From contig JAHHRX010000010.1 of the NCBI GenBank assembly GCA_020025545.1, positions 1 to 57,841 on the forward strand: DNA of 57,841 nucleotides. The letters run 5' to 3'. How positions within the stretch are numbered: position 1 is the first letter of the stretch; every line of letters begins with the position of its first letter. Origin of the DNA: Oscillospiraceae bacterium. GTDB taxonomy: Bacteria > Bacillota > Clostridia > Oscillospirales > Oscillospiraceae. This document shows, in pieces, positions 50,232 to 57,841 of the stretch. The position numbers and the translations under genes were made by a program. The notes beneath the pieces are model-generated. The model saw only the letters and a program-made list of their open reading frames with translations. It did no database searches and had not been told where the DNA came from.

Positions 50232-51302
50232 ATGAAACGAAAGTTAACCACATTTGCATTATCCCTTATTATGGTATTTGCCATGGCAGCCGCGGCATTT
50301 GCCGCTGAGGTTCCTACAGTCGGAACGGGCACAGCGCAGGAGAATGCCACCGTATCCGTATATAAGAATTTCGCACTTGCAGAAGGAATTACGGTTCCCG
50401 ACACCAGTTTCGAATTCGAGGTTACCCCTAAAACTGCTGATGCACCTGCAGCAGCCGTTGCGCCGATTTCCTACACGGCTGCAGATACGCAGAAGTCAGA
50501 AAAAGGTGACGGTGTTGTTCTGTTTGAAATTGAAAAGGAAAGCCCCATTCATTTTGAAGCCTTTCCTCATGCAGGTGTCTTTGAATACACGGTAAAAGAA
50601 AAGGCGGGCGCTTACGAAGGCATCGAATATTCTGCCGAAGAGTATCTCCTGCGGGTATATGTTGCAAACAAGGAAGATCAGGATGGCGGCCTGTTTGTGC
50701 AGAGTATCACTGCCGAAAACAGCAAGAAAGAAAAGCAGTCAAAAATTGTTTTTACCAATACCTACCGCAAAGTTGCCTCTCTGGAGATTCTGAAGCAGAC
50801 AACCGGTTCTCTGGCAGACAAGACGAAAAAGTTTGACTTCACGATCCAGTTTGCCAAGTCCGCAACCTCCAATGACACAGAGTTTACAGGTATGATTGAT
50901 GGAACACCCCTATCTTGCCCGGTTGGCCAGACTGTTTCTTTCCAGTTGCGCCATGGTCAAAAATTAGTGTTTGATAACTTGCCTGTCGGAACCCGTTATA
51001 TCGTTACAGAAAAGGGTGCCGCTGATGGCTACACCCCGAAGGTGACCGTCATTGAAAATGGAGTCCAGTTGTCGGATAAACAGGGTGCTGAAGCTGAGGA
51101 CCTGAATTCTTCTGCGGAAAACGCAGTCGGAAACCTGGTGGGCGAAGGTAAAAACGAGGTTACATTTGTAAACGAATACCACGAAGTTCCCATTACCGGT
51201 GTAATCCTCAACAATATGCCTTTCGTTGTATTGATCGGTTCTGCCGTCTTGGCATTTGCACTGTTGGCAGGCCTTAAGCGGCGCAAAGCCACTGACCGAT
51301 AA
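50232..51302 (+). CDS. Major pilin (FctA/Spy0128-like) with VPITG sorting signal
   Basis: The 356-residue secreted protein has a signal peptide ending AAFAAE. It then has two beta-domains: the first resembles the Spy0128/FctA pilin fold (VSVYKNFALAEGITVPDTSFEFEVTP ... FEYTVKEKAGAYEGIEYSAEEYLLRVYV), and the second the repeated DUF-type pilin domain (LEILKQTTGSLADKTKKFDFTI). Lys residues in these domains could form intramolecular isopeptide bonds and the inter-subunit link. VPITG, a hydrophobic helix and KRRKATDR make the sorting signal. The ATG at 50232 follows TAGGAGA; an upstream frame from 50214 has no site. It would be polymerised by the sortase next to it. Confidence 0.82.
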   Translation: MKRKLTTFALSLIMVFAMAAAAFAAEVPTVGTGTAQENATVSVYKNFALAEGITVPDTSFEFEVTPKTADAPAAAVAPISYTAADTQKSEKGDGVVLFEIEKESPIHFEAFPHAGVFEYTVKEKAGAYEGIEYSAEEYLLRVYVANKEDQDGGLFVQSITAENSKKEKQSKIVFTNTYRKVASLEILKQTTGSLADKTKKFDFTIQFAKSATSNDTEFTGMIDGTPLSCPVGQTVSFQLRHGQKLVFDNLPVGTRYIVTEKGAADGYTPKVTVIENGVQLSDKQGAEAEDLNSSAENAVGNLVGEGKNEVTFVNEYHEVPITGVILNNMPFVVLIGSAVLAFALLAGLKRRKATDR

Positions 51303-52033
51303 TGCGTTATTTGCAAAAGGCAATTCGTGTTGTTGACGGCCTGATTAACCTGGTCATTATTCTGTGTTTTATTCCCGTTTTGCTATATGGCATTTATGCG
51401 ATTTGGGACTCTCAGCAGGTTTATAAACAGGCGGATCCTTCCGTATACCATACCTACCGTCCAACGGTTGAGGAGGATTCTTCTCTGGAAGCGTTGCAGA
51501 AAATGAATCCTGAGGTGATCGGCTGGATTTCTGTTGACAACACCAATATTGATTACCCTTTGCTGCATGCACAAACAAATTCCAAATATGTGAATACCAA
51601 TGTGGAAGGAAAGTTCTCTCTGTCAGGGAGTATTTTCTTAGATTGTCGAAACACAGGCACTTTTACGGATGTGAACAATGTGATATATGGTCACCATATG
51701 CAGCAAGATGCAATGTTTGGTGAACTGTCCAACTTTGAAGACCCTGCATACTTTGACCGGCATCCCGGCGGCCGTTTGTTTTATGATAACAAATGGCACG
51801 AAATTGACTTTTTCGCATTCCTTTATACAGATGCCTACGATCCAATCGCTTTCAATGCTGCTCTAACCGGCTCAGAACAGGCCAAAAGCTACTATGAATA
51901 TATTAAAGAAAAGGCTATCAATTTTAAAGCCTTGCCGCCTGAGCAAAATGAACACTATGTTTCCCTTTCGACCTGTACCACAAATTCCACTAACGGAAGA
52001 TATATCCTCGTGGGGCGAATTAAGCAAATGTGA
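51302..52033 (+). CDS. Class B sortase (pilus polymerase/anchor)
   Basis: The 243-residue enzyme has an N-terminal helix (about 11-33) and class B hallmarks: NPEVIGWISVDNTNIDYPLL, His131 in NVIYGHHMQQD, Cys225 in LSTCTT and Arg233 in NGRYILVGR. Its start shares one base with the stop of the pilin gene. Pilus-type class B sortases polymerise pilins in FCT-type islands, and no class C sortase with a lid is seen here. It would join the pilins of this operon and perhaps anchor them. Confidence 0.9.
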   Translation: MRYLQKAIRVVDGLINLVIILCFIPVLLYGIYAIWDSQQVYKQADPSVYHTYRPTVEEDSSLEALQKMNPEVIGWISVDNTNIDYPLLHAQTNSKYVNTNVEGKFSLSGSIFLDCRNTGTFTDVNNVIYGHHMQQDAMFGELSNFEDPAYFDRHPGGRLFYDNKWHEIDFFAFLYTDAYDPIAFNAALTGSEQAKSYYEYIKEKAINFKALPPEQNEHYVSLSTCTTNSTNGRYILVGRIKQM

Positions 52034-52052
52034 AGTGAGGTGATCCTCAATT

Positions 52053-52670
52053 TTGAAAAGTAAACAATTAAAAGCAATTCTTGTCATGACAATCAGTTTG
52101 TTGGTTCTTTTTCCCATGATCGGATTTAAGGCATATGCCTCCGGCAATCCTGTTGAGGTTATTATCCCGGTGATTCAGGATTTTAATGTTCAAAGTGACT
52201 CTGCAGCGTTACCTGCAAGGCTTGGAAAATATGAGCTGTATTCGCCCGACTCTGATTCGCCAATGCCCCAAGGAAGTAAAAACGGCCGCTTTGAATTTTT
52301 AATTGATGGAAGCAATACAAGTACTGCGATAAATCTTTCGGCCGGTAAGGCTGGGGCATACCACTATATCCTCGGGCAAGTTACAGAGGATGCAGAAAGC
52401 TACACATACGACAGAACCGTTTATGCAATTACGGTGTATATTGAAAATACTCCCGATGGCCGGTTCGGCAGTCAAATTATCGTGGAAAATGGTGCCGCCG
52501 GCAAGTGTGCGGAAATTCGTTTTGAAAATCATTACCAAAACCATAGCGGTTCAGTAGAGCCTCCGAAAACGGGAGATCAAAGCGGCATTCTGTTTTGGAG
52601 CCTGCTCTCCTTCCTTTCATTCGTGGGAGTCATTTCTTTAGCGATTACCCGCAGAAAAGTAACAGCATAA
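52053..52670 (+). CDS. Basal/minor pilin (FctB-like) with PPKTG sorting signal
   Basis: The 205-residue secreted protein starts with TTG at 52053 after GAGGTG. It has a signal peptide (ending KAYASG) and one compact beta-domain (YELYSPDSDSPMPQGSKNGRFEF ... YHYILGQVTEDAESYTYDRTVYAITVYIENTPDGRF) of the FctB/GramPos-pilin type. A Pro-rich PPKTGD sorting motif, a helix and RRKVTA follow. The FctB-like protein is usually the base pilin attached to the wall. It is the last gene of the operon. Confidence 0.8.
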   Translation: MKSKQLKAILVMTISLLVLFPMIGFKAYASGNPVEVIIPVIQDFNVQSDSAALPARLGKYELYSPDSDSPMPQGSKNGRFEFLIDGSNTSTAINLSAGKAGAYHYILGQVTEDAESYTYDRTVYAITVYIENTPDGRFGSQIIVENGAAGKCAEIRFENHYQNHSGSVEPPKTGDQSGILFWSLLSFLSFVGVISLAITRRKVTA

Positions 52671-52844
52671 GATCGTATGAAAGCGCAATACCATTGCCGG
52701 AGCTTATCATATAAGGGTAATTCAATCATTAGCCACCCGCATCAGGGAAATTCTCCATCCCGTGAAGATCCGGAAGAGCTGATGCCGTGGCATTTTGCAG
52801 TCAAAAACGGCGGGCGCATCCCCAAAATGTAAATATCCGCTCAC

Positions 52845-52880
52845 GCAGCAGGGCACCAGCCGGTGCCCTGCTGCTGTTTT
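52845..52880 (+). terminator. Terminator after the pilus operon
   Basis: GCAGCAGGGCACC (52845-52857) pairs with GGTGCCCTGCTGC (52862-52874), followed by TGTTTT. The rest of 52671-53059 holds no supported gene. Confidence 0.75.
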
Positions 52881-52938
52881 ATCCGGGGGGATGATGAAGC
52901 CCTTACACCAAAAGACGAATGTGCGGATAAAAAGAAAA

Positions 52939-52969
52939 CCGAGAAGAATCTTTTGCAAGTCCTTCTCGG
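52939..52969 (-). terminator. Terminator of the DUF1292 gene
   Basis: CCGAGAAG (52939-52946) pairs with CTTCTCGG (52962-52969). On the minus strand it is followed by TTTTCTTTTTATC. Confidence 0.7.
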
Positions 52970-53059
52970 CTATTTCTTTGTCCTTTTGCAGTGCTCATGA
53001 CCTTAGTTCCATAAAGCTGTCCTTAACGATACCGGACATAACCGTCCGCTATTTTGACA

Positions 53060-53353
53060 TCAATCTTCGAATGTCAGGATATCCTTATACCGCTCTTTAA
53101 AAATATCGTATACGGCGTTGAGGGTGTTCTCGTCGGAAACGGAGAGATAGTTTTCGGTCTCCTCGTCCACGGGTTCCACCTCCAGAATGACGATCTCCGT
53201 GGCAATGGCCTCAACGGGGATCAGCACCAGATATTCCTTGCCGTTGTAGTCAACGCTGTCGAGATACTCAAAATCGGTATCTACGCCGTTTTCGTCAGTG
53301 AGGGTCAGGATGTTTTGCTGCTCTTCGTTCTGCTGGATTTCTTCGTTTTCCAT
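53060..53353 (-). CDS. DUF1292 family protein
   Basis: The 97-residue acidic protein (MENEEIQQNEEQQNILTLTD, then EYLDSVDYNGKEYLVLIPVE and EIVILEVEPVDEETENYLSV) matches the DUF1292 family. It has no signal or helix spanning the membrane and should be cytoplasmic. AAGGAG lies before the ATG at 53353. It follows spo0A on the same strand but has its own near-perfect promoter. Function unknown; the family is widespread in Clostridia and often encoded next to cell-division or RNA-processing genes. Confidence 0.85.
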   Translation of the reverse strand: MENEEIQQNEEQQNILTLTDENGVDTDFEYLDSVDYNGKEYLVLIPVEAIATEIVILEVEPVDEETENYLSVSDENTLNAVYDIFKERYKDILTFED

Positions 53354-53457
53354 ATTGCTGCTCCTTAAATTTGATCGATTGCACCGTGTTTGACCGAAAG
53401 GCAAAATGTGGGATAATTTCGGGGGCAAAACTGCCAACACGGCTTTTTATACAGTCG

Positions 53458-53486
53458 ATTATAACTTTTTTTCTACATACTGTCAA
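53458..53486 (-). promoter_or_regulatory. Consensus promoter of the DUF1292 gene
   Basis: On the minus strand, TTGACA (53486-53481) and TATAAT (53463-53458) with 17-base spacing: both hexamers perfect. Confidence 0.9.
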
Positions 53487-53526
53487 TTAAAAAATTATAC
53501 CCCGTCAGGGGCAGAGGAGCACAAAA

Positions 53527-53554
53527 CGGGCAGGGCAGATCTCTGTCCCGCCCG
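53527..53554 (-). terminator. Terminator of spo0A
   Basis: CGGGCAGGGCAGA (53527-53539) and TCTGTCCCGCCCG (53542-53554) form a stem with a tight loop. On the minus strand TTTTGTG follows. Confidence 0.8.
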
Positions 53555-53564
53555 GGATCTTTCG

Positions 53565-54344
53565 CTAAAGCTGGGCGACATCTGCTCCCTTGAGCTGCAG
53601 CTGCAATTTGTCGGCAATCAGAGCAATAAATTCCGAATTGGTGGGCTTTCCCTTGGTGTTGGATACGGTGTAGCCGAAGAAGCGCTGGAGGGTGTCCAGA
53701 TCTCCGCGATCCCAAGCTACTTCAATGGCATGCCGGATGGCACGCTCTACCCGGCTGGGGGTAGTGGAAAAAGTCTTGGCGACCTGCGGATAGAGAACCT
53801 TTGTGATGGCGTTGATCACATCGATATCCTCTACAGCAAGGATGATGGCTTCCCGAAGATACTGGTAGCCCTTGATGTGGGCCGGGACACCGATTTCGTG
53901 GATGATATTGGTGACCATAGATTCAATGCTGGTTTTATCCGGGCGGCGCATGGGAACGGTTCGCAGGCTCTCCCCACTGCGAAACTCCTCCAAACGCTCT
54001 ACCACGGCTGCGATGTCACAGGGCTTCAGCATCAGATACCGGGCGCCCAGATTGGCGGCGGCCGATGATACATAATCTGTGACAAAACCGGATGTAGCCA
54101 GAATGATGGGTCTTTTCTCCATGCCTAAAAGTGATTTCATGATGCTGATTCCATCTCTTTTTGCCAGCATAAGATCCAAAACCAAAACATCAGGTTTCTT
54201 TTCTGTGATCATACGAAGGGCTTGCTCTCCATCCCCTGCGGTCCCAACGACCTGAAAACCGTCTGTGTGCATCAGTGCGGCTGACAGAGAACCGCAAAAC
54301 TCTTCCGTGCTGTCTGCGATGAATACGGTTGTGCGATTATCCAT
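53565..54344 (-). CDS. spo0A: Spo0A, master regulator of sporulation
   Basis: The 259-residue response regulator has a receiver domain with Asp57 in VLVLDLMLAKRDG. A linker (RRPDKTSIESMV) and the highly specific Spo0A DNA-binding domain follow: TNIIHEIGVPAHIKGYQYLREAI, YPQVAKTFSTTPSRVERAIRHAIEVAWDRG. The identification is nearly certain and shows the host lineage has the sporulation programme. The ATG at 54344 follows AGGAGAGG; an in-frame GTG further up lies before that site. Likely autoregulated (see the TGTCG sites upstream). Confidence 0.97.
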   Translation of the reverse strand: MDNRTTVFIADSTEEFCGSLSAALMHTDGFQVVGTAGDGEQALRMITEKKPDVLVLDLMLAKRDGISIMKSLLGMEKRPIILATSGFVTDYVSSAAANLGARYLMLKPCDIAAVVERLEEFRSGESLRTVPMRRPDKTSIESMVTNIIHEIGVPAHIKGYQYLREAIILAVEDIDVINAITKVLYPQVAKTFSTTPSRVERAIRHAIEVAWDRGDLDTLQRFFGYTVSNTKGKPTNSEFIALIADKLQLQLKGADVAQL

Positions 54345-54385
54345 AATTTCCTCTCCTGTCATTTTGAACTTGTCTCCCCGATAAT

Positions 54386-54491
54386 CACGACAATTCCTGC
54401 CGCGTGCGACAAATATAATTTAGCATAATGCATCATATTTTGCAAGGAAAAATCAAAACAATCGCTCGTGTAAAATCGACAAAATACGACA
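54386..54491 (-). promoter_or_regulatory. spo0A promoter with several 0A-box-like sites
   Basis: On the minus strand, TTGCAA (54445-54440) and TAAATT (54422-54417) are 17 bases apart. TGTCG-type heptamers, read on the minus strand, lie at 54485-54491 (TGTCGTA), 54475-54481 (TGTCGAT), 54405-54411 (TGTCGCA) and 54386-54392 (TGTCGTG). The first two are exactly ten bases apart, one helical turn. The consensus 0A box is TGTCGAA, so each has one or two mismatches. Autoregulation is inferred. Confidence 0.5.
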
Positions 54492-54586
54492 TATTATGTG
54501 ATATATAAAACATTTTTTAGAATATTATGGAGAAGGAACGCGGGCGTCGGGGCAGTAAGAATCCTAAAGGCACATACAGCTTTTCA

Positions 54587-54615
54587 TTGACGGAACCGCC
54601 CCTTGGGTGTAAGAT
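54587..54615 (+). promoter_or_regulatory. Promoter of pepF
   Basis: TTGACG (54587-54592) and TAAGAT (54610-54615) with 17-base spacing. Confidence 0.65.
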
Positions 54616-54648
54616 AAAGGCATAAGTTTATCAAGGAGGTACACCCCA

Positions 54649-56403
54649 ATGAATGATGTTTGGAACTTAGAGCCGATTTACTGCGGCTTTGACGATCCCA
54701 AGTTTGCATCCGACCTTGCAGCGCTGCAAAAGCAGGCGGCAAAAATCGAGGATTTTTCAAAGGAGCTTCCGGATCTTGCGCCTATGGACGGGCTGAAAAG
54801 GGGCATTGCTCTGCAGGAGGAGCTTGCAAAGCTGGTGGACAAGCTGGCTGGCTATGCATCTCTGCGGCAGGCAGCTGACACGAAAAATCCCGAGGCAGGA
54901 TCCTATATGGGACAGATTATGGCGGCTTACAGCGCCGTGGCTGCGCCGCTTGCGGCATTTCGGGAATGGGCGGCAAAGCTGCCGAACCTGATGGAACTGG
55001 TGGAGCAGGACAACGATCTTGCGGATTACCGTTTCCTTTTTCAGTGTATGCTGGAGTCCAGCCGGTATATCCTGCCGGGAACGGGGGAGGCTGTCATGGC
55101 AAAAATGGAGCTGTCCGGCGGCAACGCATGGAGCGATATGCAGCAGTATCTGACCAGCACTGTGCCGGTAGCCTACCGGGGCACTACTACCAATCTCTCT
55201 GCCATTCGCAACCTTGCCTATGATGCAGACCCTGCTGTCCGTAAGGACGCCTATGAAGCTGAGATTGCCTGCTACGACCGTATTAAAGATGCGGTAGCCT
55301 ATGCCCTCAACTCCATCAAGCTGGAAACAATCTCCGACTGTCAGCTTCGCGGCTTTGCTTCCCCTCTGGAGCGCACCCTGAAGCAGTGCAATATGAAGCG
55401 GGAAACCCTGGATGCTATGCTGGGTGCCATGGACGAGTACCTGCCTAAGTTCTGGCAGTATCTCAAGGTTAAGAGCAAGGCACTGGGCCATAAAAACGGC
55501 CTGCCCTGGTACGATCTCTTTGCGCCCATGGGGAAATCTTCCACAAAGTTCACCGCTGAGGATGCCAAGACATTTTTGGTTGAGCAGTTTGCATCCTTTA
55601 ACCCGGAGGAGGCGGACATGATTGCCCGGGCCTTCGATAATGCATGGATCGACTTTTATCCCAGAGACGGCAAGGCCGGCGGTGCTTTCTGCTCCGGAGT
55701 GGAATGTCTGGGCGAAAGCCGTATTCTTACCAATTTCGACGGTATGTTTACCGATGTTGTGACCCTTGCCCATGAATTGGGTCACGCTTACCACAATTTC
55801 TGCATCCGGGATCACCGGCCGCTCAACAAGGATTATTCCATGCCCCTTGCAGAGACTGCATCCACCTTCAATGAGTGCGTCGTCATGGCTTCTGCGATCA
55901 ATAAGGCAGCGGATCCTCAGGAGAAGCTGGCGCTTATTGAATCTCAGCTTCAGGATGCTGCGCAGATCATCTGCGATATCTATTCACGCTATCGCTTTGA
56001 GTCCATGGTCTTTGAAAACCGGCAGGAGAAGTTTATGAATGCGGATAATCTCTGCGAACTGATGCTGCAGGCGCAGAAAGAGTGCTACGGCGACGGACTG
56101 GATCCTGATTGCCGCCATCCTTATATGTGGGTGTGCAAGAGCCACTACTACGGCCCCACCTTCTATAACTTCCCCTATGCCTTTGGCGGCCTGTTTGCCC
56201 GGGGACTCTATGCCCAGTACGAGCAGGAGGGAGCAGATTTCATCCCCAAGTATAAGAAGCTCCTGTACACCACCACTGTGGCAACCGCCGAGGATACCGC
56301 AAAGGTTGCTGGCATCGACCTGACAGACAGAAATTTCTGGCGCAGCGCATTGCAGACCATTGCAGATCAGATTGATCTGTTCTGTCAGCTGGTGGAGGCG
56401 TAA
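54649..56403 (+). CDS. pepF: Oligoendopeptidase F (M3B zinc peptidase)
   Basis: The 584-residue cytoplasmic peptidase starts MNDVWNLEPIYCGFDDP, as in clostridial PepF. It has the zinc motif HELGH at 375-379 in VVTLAHELGHAYHN, followed by the third ligand Glu in AETASTFNECVV. The length is normal. It cleaves peptides of about 7-17 residues in the cytoplasm, and complements the M18 aminopeptidase encoded next. AAGGAGG precedes the ATG. Its last codons hold the GGAGG used by the next gene. Confidence 0.93.
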   Translation: MNDVWNLEPIYCGFDDPKFASDLAALQKQAAKIEDFSKELPDLAPMDGLKRGIALQEELAKLVDKLAGYASLRQAADTKNPEAGSYMGQIMAAYSAVAAPLAAFREWAAKLPNLMELVEQDNDLADYRFLFQCMLESSRYILPGTGEAVMAKMELSGGNAWSDMQQYLTSTVPVAYRGTTTNLSAIRNLAYDADPAVRKDAYEAEIACYDRIKDAVAYALNSIKLETISDCQLRGFASPLERTLKQCNMKRETLDAMLGAMDEYLPKFWQYLKVKSKALGHKNGLPWYDLFAPMGKSSTKFTAEDAKTFLVEQFASFNPEEADMIARAFDNAWIDFYPRDGKAGGAFCSGVECLGESRILTNFDGMFTDVVTLAHELGHAYHNFCIRDHRPLNKDYSMPLAETASTFNECVVMASAINKAADPQEKLALIESQLQDAAQIICDIYSRYRFESMVFENRQEKFMNADNLCELMLQAQKECYGDGLDPDCRHPYMWVCKSHYYGPTFYNFPYAFGGLFARGLYAQYEQEGADFIPKYKKLLYTTTVATAEDTAKVAGIDLTDRNFWRSALQTIADQIDLFCQLVEA

Positions 56404-56406
56404 GAT

Positions 56407-57690
56407 ATGGACACCAGAACGAGAAAATTGATGGATTTTCTGGATGCCTCTGTCAGCGTTTACCATGCGGCGGCATACCTTTGCGACACGCTCCAAAAGG
56501 CGGGTTATACCCGGATTTCCGAGGGAGAAAACTGGAAGCTGCTTCCCGGGGGAAAATATTTTCTCACCCGGGGCGGCACGGCTGTGCTGGCGTTTCGGGT
56601 GCCGGAGGGAACGCCCAAGGGCTTTATGATGAGCGCCAGTCACTCTGACCGGCCTACCTTCAAGGTGAAGGAAAACGGGGAGCTTACGGGGAAGTATACC
56701 CGTTTGGCAACCGAAAAGTATGGCGGAATGCTGATGGCACCGTGGCTGGACCGCCCCCTGTCCATTGCGGGACGGGTACTGGTGGAGACTGAAAACGGTG
56801 TGCAGAGCCGCCTTGTGAACATTGACCGGGATCTGCTGCTTATTCCGAATGTGGCTATCCACATGAACCGGAAGGCTAACGACGGTTATGTGTGGAATCC
56901 TGCCGTGGACACCCTGCCCCTGCTGGGCGGCAGCGATGCGGCAGGCAAACTGGAAATACTGCTGGAAGAGGCTGCCGGCGGTAAGATTCTGGGACATGAC
57001 CTCTATCTATATGTCCGCCAGAAGGCAGCAGTCTGGGGCGTGGACGAGGAATATATTTCCTCCGCAGCGCTGGATGATCTGGAATGTGTCTGGGGCTGTA
57101 CCCAAGGCTTCCTGAATGCAAAAGACTGCGGCGCCATTCCGCTGCTGTGCGTATTCGACAGCGAAGAGGTAGGTTCCTCCTCCGTGCAGGGTGCAGCCTC
57201 CAAATTTCTGGAAAGCACTGTCAGCCGGATTTGCGCCGGACTGGGACTGGACGAGCAGGTGATGCTGGCAAATTCCTTCATGGTTTCTGCGGACAACGCC
57301 CATGCCGTTCACCCCAACCATCCCGAATATGCGGATGCCGCCAATGCCCCGGTGGTGGGCGGCGGTGTGGTGCTGAAATTTAATGCTAATCTCCGTTACA
57401 GCACTGACGGCGTATCCGCAGCGATCTTCCGCAAGATTTGCATTAAGGCGCAGGTTCCCGTCCAAACCTATTGCAACCGTGCAGATATCCCCGGCGGCTC
57501 CACCTTGGGCAATATCTCACTGGCCCATGTGTCTGTGCCTACGGCGGATATCGGACTGCCCCAGCTTGCAATGCACTCCTGCTATGAAACAGCGGGTGTG
57601 GCAGATGCAGTGGGACTTGAAAAGGCAATGGAGGCTTTCTACAGCTCCAGCCTGCAGGTTCAGGGCGACAGCTTCCTGCTGGACGAATAA
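56407..57690 (+). CDS. M18-family aspartyl-type aminopeptidase
   Basis: The 427-residue enzyme has the M18 features: SASHSDRPTFKVKENGELTG (His ligand), YGGMLMAPWLDRPLSIAGRV (Asp ligand), VFDSEEVGSSSVQGAAS (catalytic Glu pair), SADNAHAVHPNHP (Asp-Asn-Ala-His), and the C-terminal PTADIGLPQLAMHSCYETAG. It binds two zinc ions and removes N-terminal residues, possibly Asp/Glu or broad specificity. The ATG is three bases after the pepF stop, so both form one peptide-recycling operon. Confidence 0.93.
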   Translation: MDTRTRKLMDFLDASVSVYHAAAYLCDTLQKAGYTRISEGENWKLLPGGKYFLTRGGTAVLAFRVPEGTPKGFMMSASHSDRPTFKVKENGELTGKYTRLATEKYGGMLMAPWLDRPLSIAGRVLVETENGVQSRLVNIDRDLLLIPNVAIHMNRKANDGYVWNPAVDTLPLLGGSDAAGKLEILLEEAAGGKILGHDLYLYVRQKAAVWGVDEEYISSAALDDLECVWGCTQGFLNAKDCGAIPLLCVFDSEEVGSSSVQGAASKFLESTVSRICAGLGLDEQVMLANSFMVSADNAHAVHPNHPEYADAANAPVVGGGVVLKFNANLRYSTDGVSAAIFRKICIKAQVPVQTYCNRADIPGGSTLGNISLAHVSVPTADIGLPQLAMHSCYETAGVADAVGLEKAMEAFYSSSLQVQGDSFLLDE

Positions 57691-57711
57691 TATAATCTCC
57701 GGAAAACAAAA

Positions 57712-57737
57712 GGCGCAGCTCCTAAAGGAGCTGCGCC
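57712..57737. terminator. Terminator between the pepF operon and the next gene
   Basis: GGCGCAGCTCC, TAAA loop, GGAGCTGCGCC; ATTATTTTTC follows on the + strand. Confidence 0.88.
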
Positions 57738-57775
57738 GAAATTATTTTTCCGGAGCTTTAACGCCGGTCACGCCA

Positions 57776-57841
57776 TTACACGTGATACTTCTTGCGGTTG
57801 ATAACCAGAACAGCCAGAGCGGAAACAGCAACCAGAGCGGT
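57776..57841 (-). CDS. 3' end of a surface/membrane-anchored protein (partial)
   Basis: On the minus strand the last 21 codons read TALVAVSALAVLVINRKKY then HV and a TAA stop at 57778-57776. A hydrophobic helix followed by a basic tail is typical of a C-terminal membrane anchor in cell-surface proteins of this group. The remainder lies beyond the window, so its function is unknown. Confidence 0.6.
   Translation of the reverse strand, partial: TALVAVSALAVLVINRKKYHV

Noticed and set aside
54603..54649. Inverted repeat TTGGGTGTA / TACACCCCAA that could hide the pepF ribosome site
   Set aside because: The 5' arm overlaps the -10 region of the predicted promoter and would not be transcribed.

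Overview
The window looks like chromosome from a low-oxygen, endospore-forming Firmicute of class Clostridia, most like the gut Oscillospiraceae/Ruminococcaceae. The basis is a spo0A gene, CIRCE control of clpB, lipobox lipoproteins, LPXTG-type sorting signals, consensus TTGACA/TATAAT promoters, strong GGAGG ribosome sites, and sigma-A style short-gapped operons. The species cannot be named from sequence alone. No rRNA, tRNA or CRISPR array was seen.

Layout. 1-0.6 kb: a decayed insertion-sequence transposase. 0.63-7.5 kb: one tight + strand operon behind a promoter and a near-perfect palindromic operator. It encodes an iron/siderophore/tetrapyrrole-type ABC importer (lipoprotein, two permeases, ATPase) followed by a NifH-like protein and two nitrogenase component-1-like proteins. 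This is not a nitrogen-fixation set; it is an uncharacterised nitrogenase-like reductase tied to an importer and is the most interesting system here. 7.5-8.8 kb: a MATE transporter remnant and two small conserved genes. 8.8-14.3 kb (- strand): a five-gene dipeptide/nickel-type ABC importer. 14.8-21.3 kb (+): molybdenum cofactor synthesis (MoeA-like, moaA, moaC, a MoaB-MoaE-like fusion), then a molybdate/tungstate importer (modABC) and a DUF4213/DUF364 protein. 21.4-23.8 kb (-): a large repeat-containing lipoprotein. 24.1-25 kb: a LysR start fragment, then an AlkD-like DNA glycosylase. 25.2-38.1 kb: housekeeping and quality control (clpB, ftsH, rlmB, a degenerate P-type ATPase-like protein, an EF-G paralog, an rRNA m5C methyltransferase, murA). 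38.5-46.9 kb: a complete kdpFABC potassium pump with kdpDE, preceded by small membrane ORFs. 47.2-52.7 kb: a visibly AT-richer five-gene sortase pilus operon in the same order as the streptococcal FCT islands (thioester adhesin, signal-peptidase-like protein, major pilin, class B sortase, basal pilin). 53.0-57.8 kb: a DUF1292 gene, spo0A, oligoendopeptidase F, an M18 aminopeptidase, and the cut-off 3' end of a surface protein.

How the parts fit. Metal and cofactor acquisition dominate the first 21 kb: an Fe/tetrapyrrole-type importer with a nitrogenase-like enzyme, a peptide/nickel-type importer, and Mo/W uptake beside Moco synthesis. The middle is protein and RNA quality control plus cell-wall synthesis. 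The kdp and pilus blocks are self-contained accessory modules, and the pilus operon is probably horizontally acquired.

All functional calls rest on motif and family recognition by eye; no database search was run.
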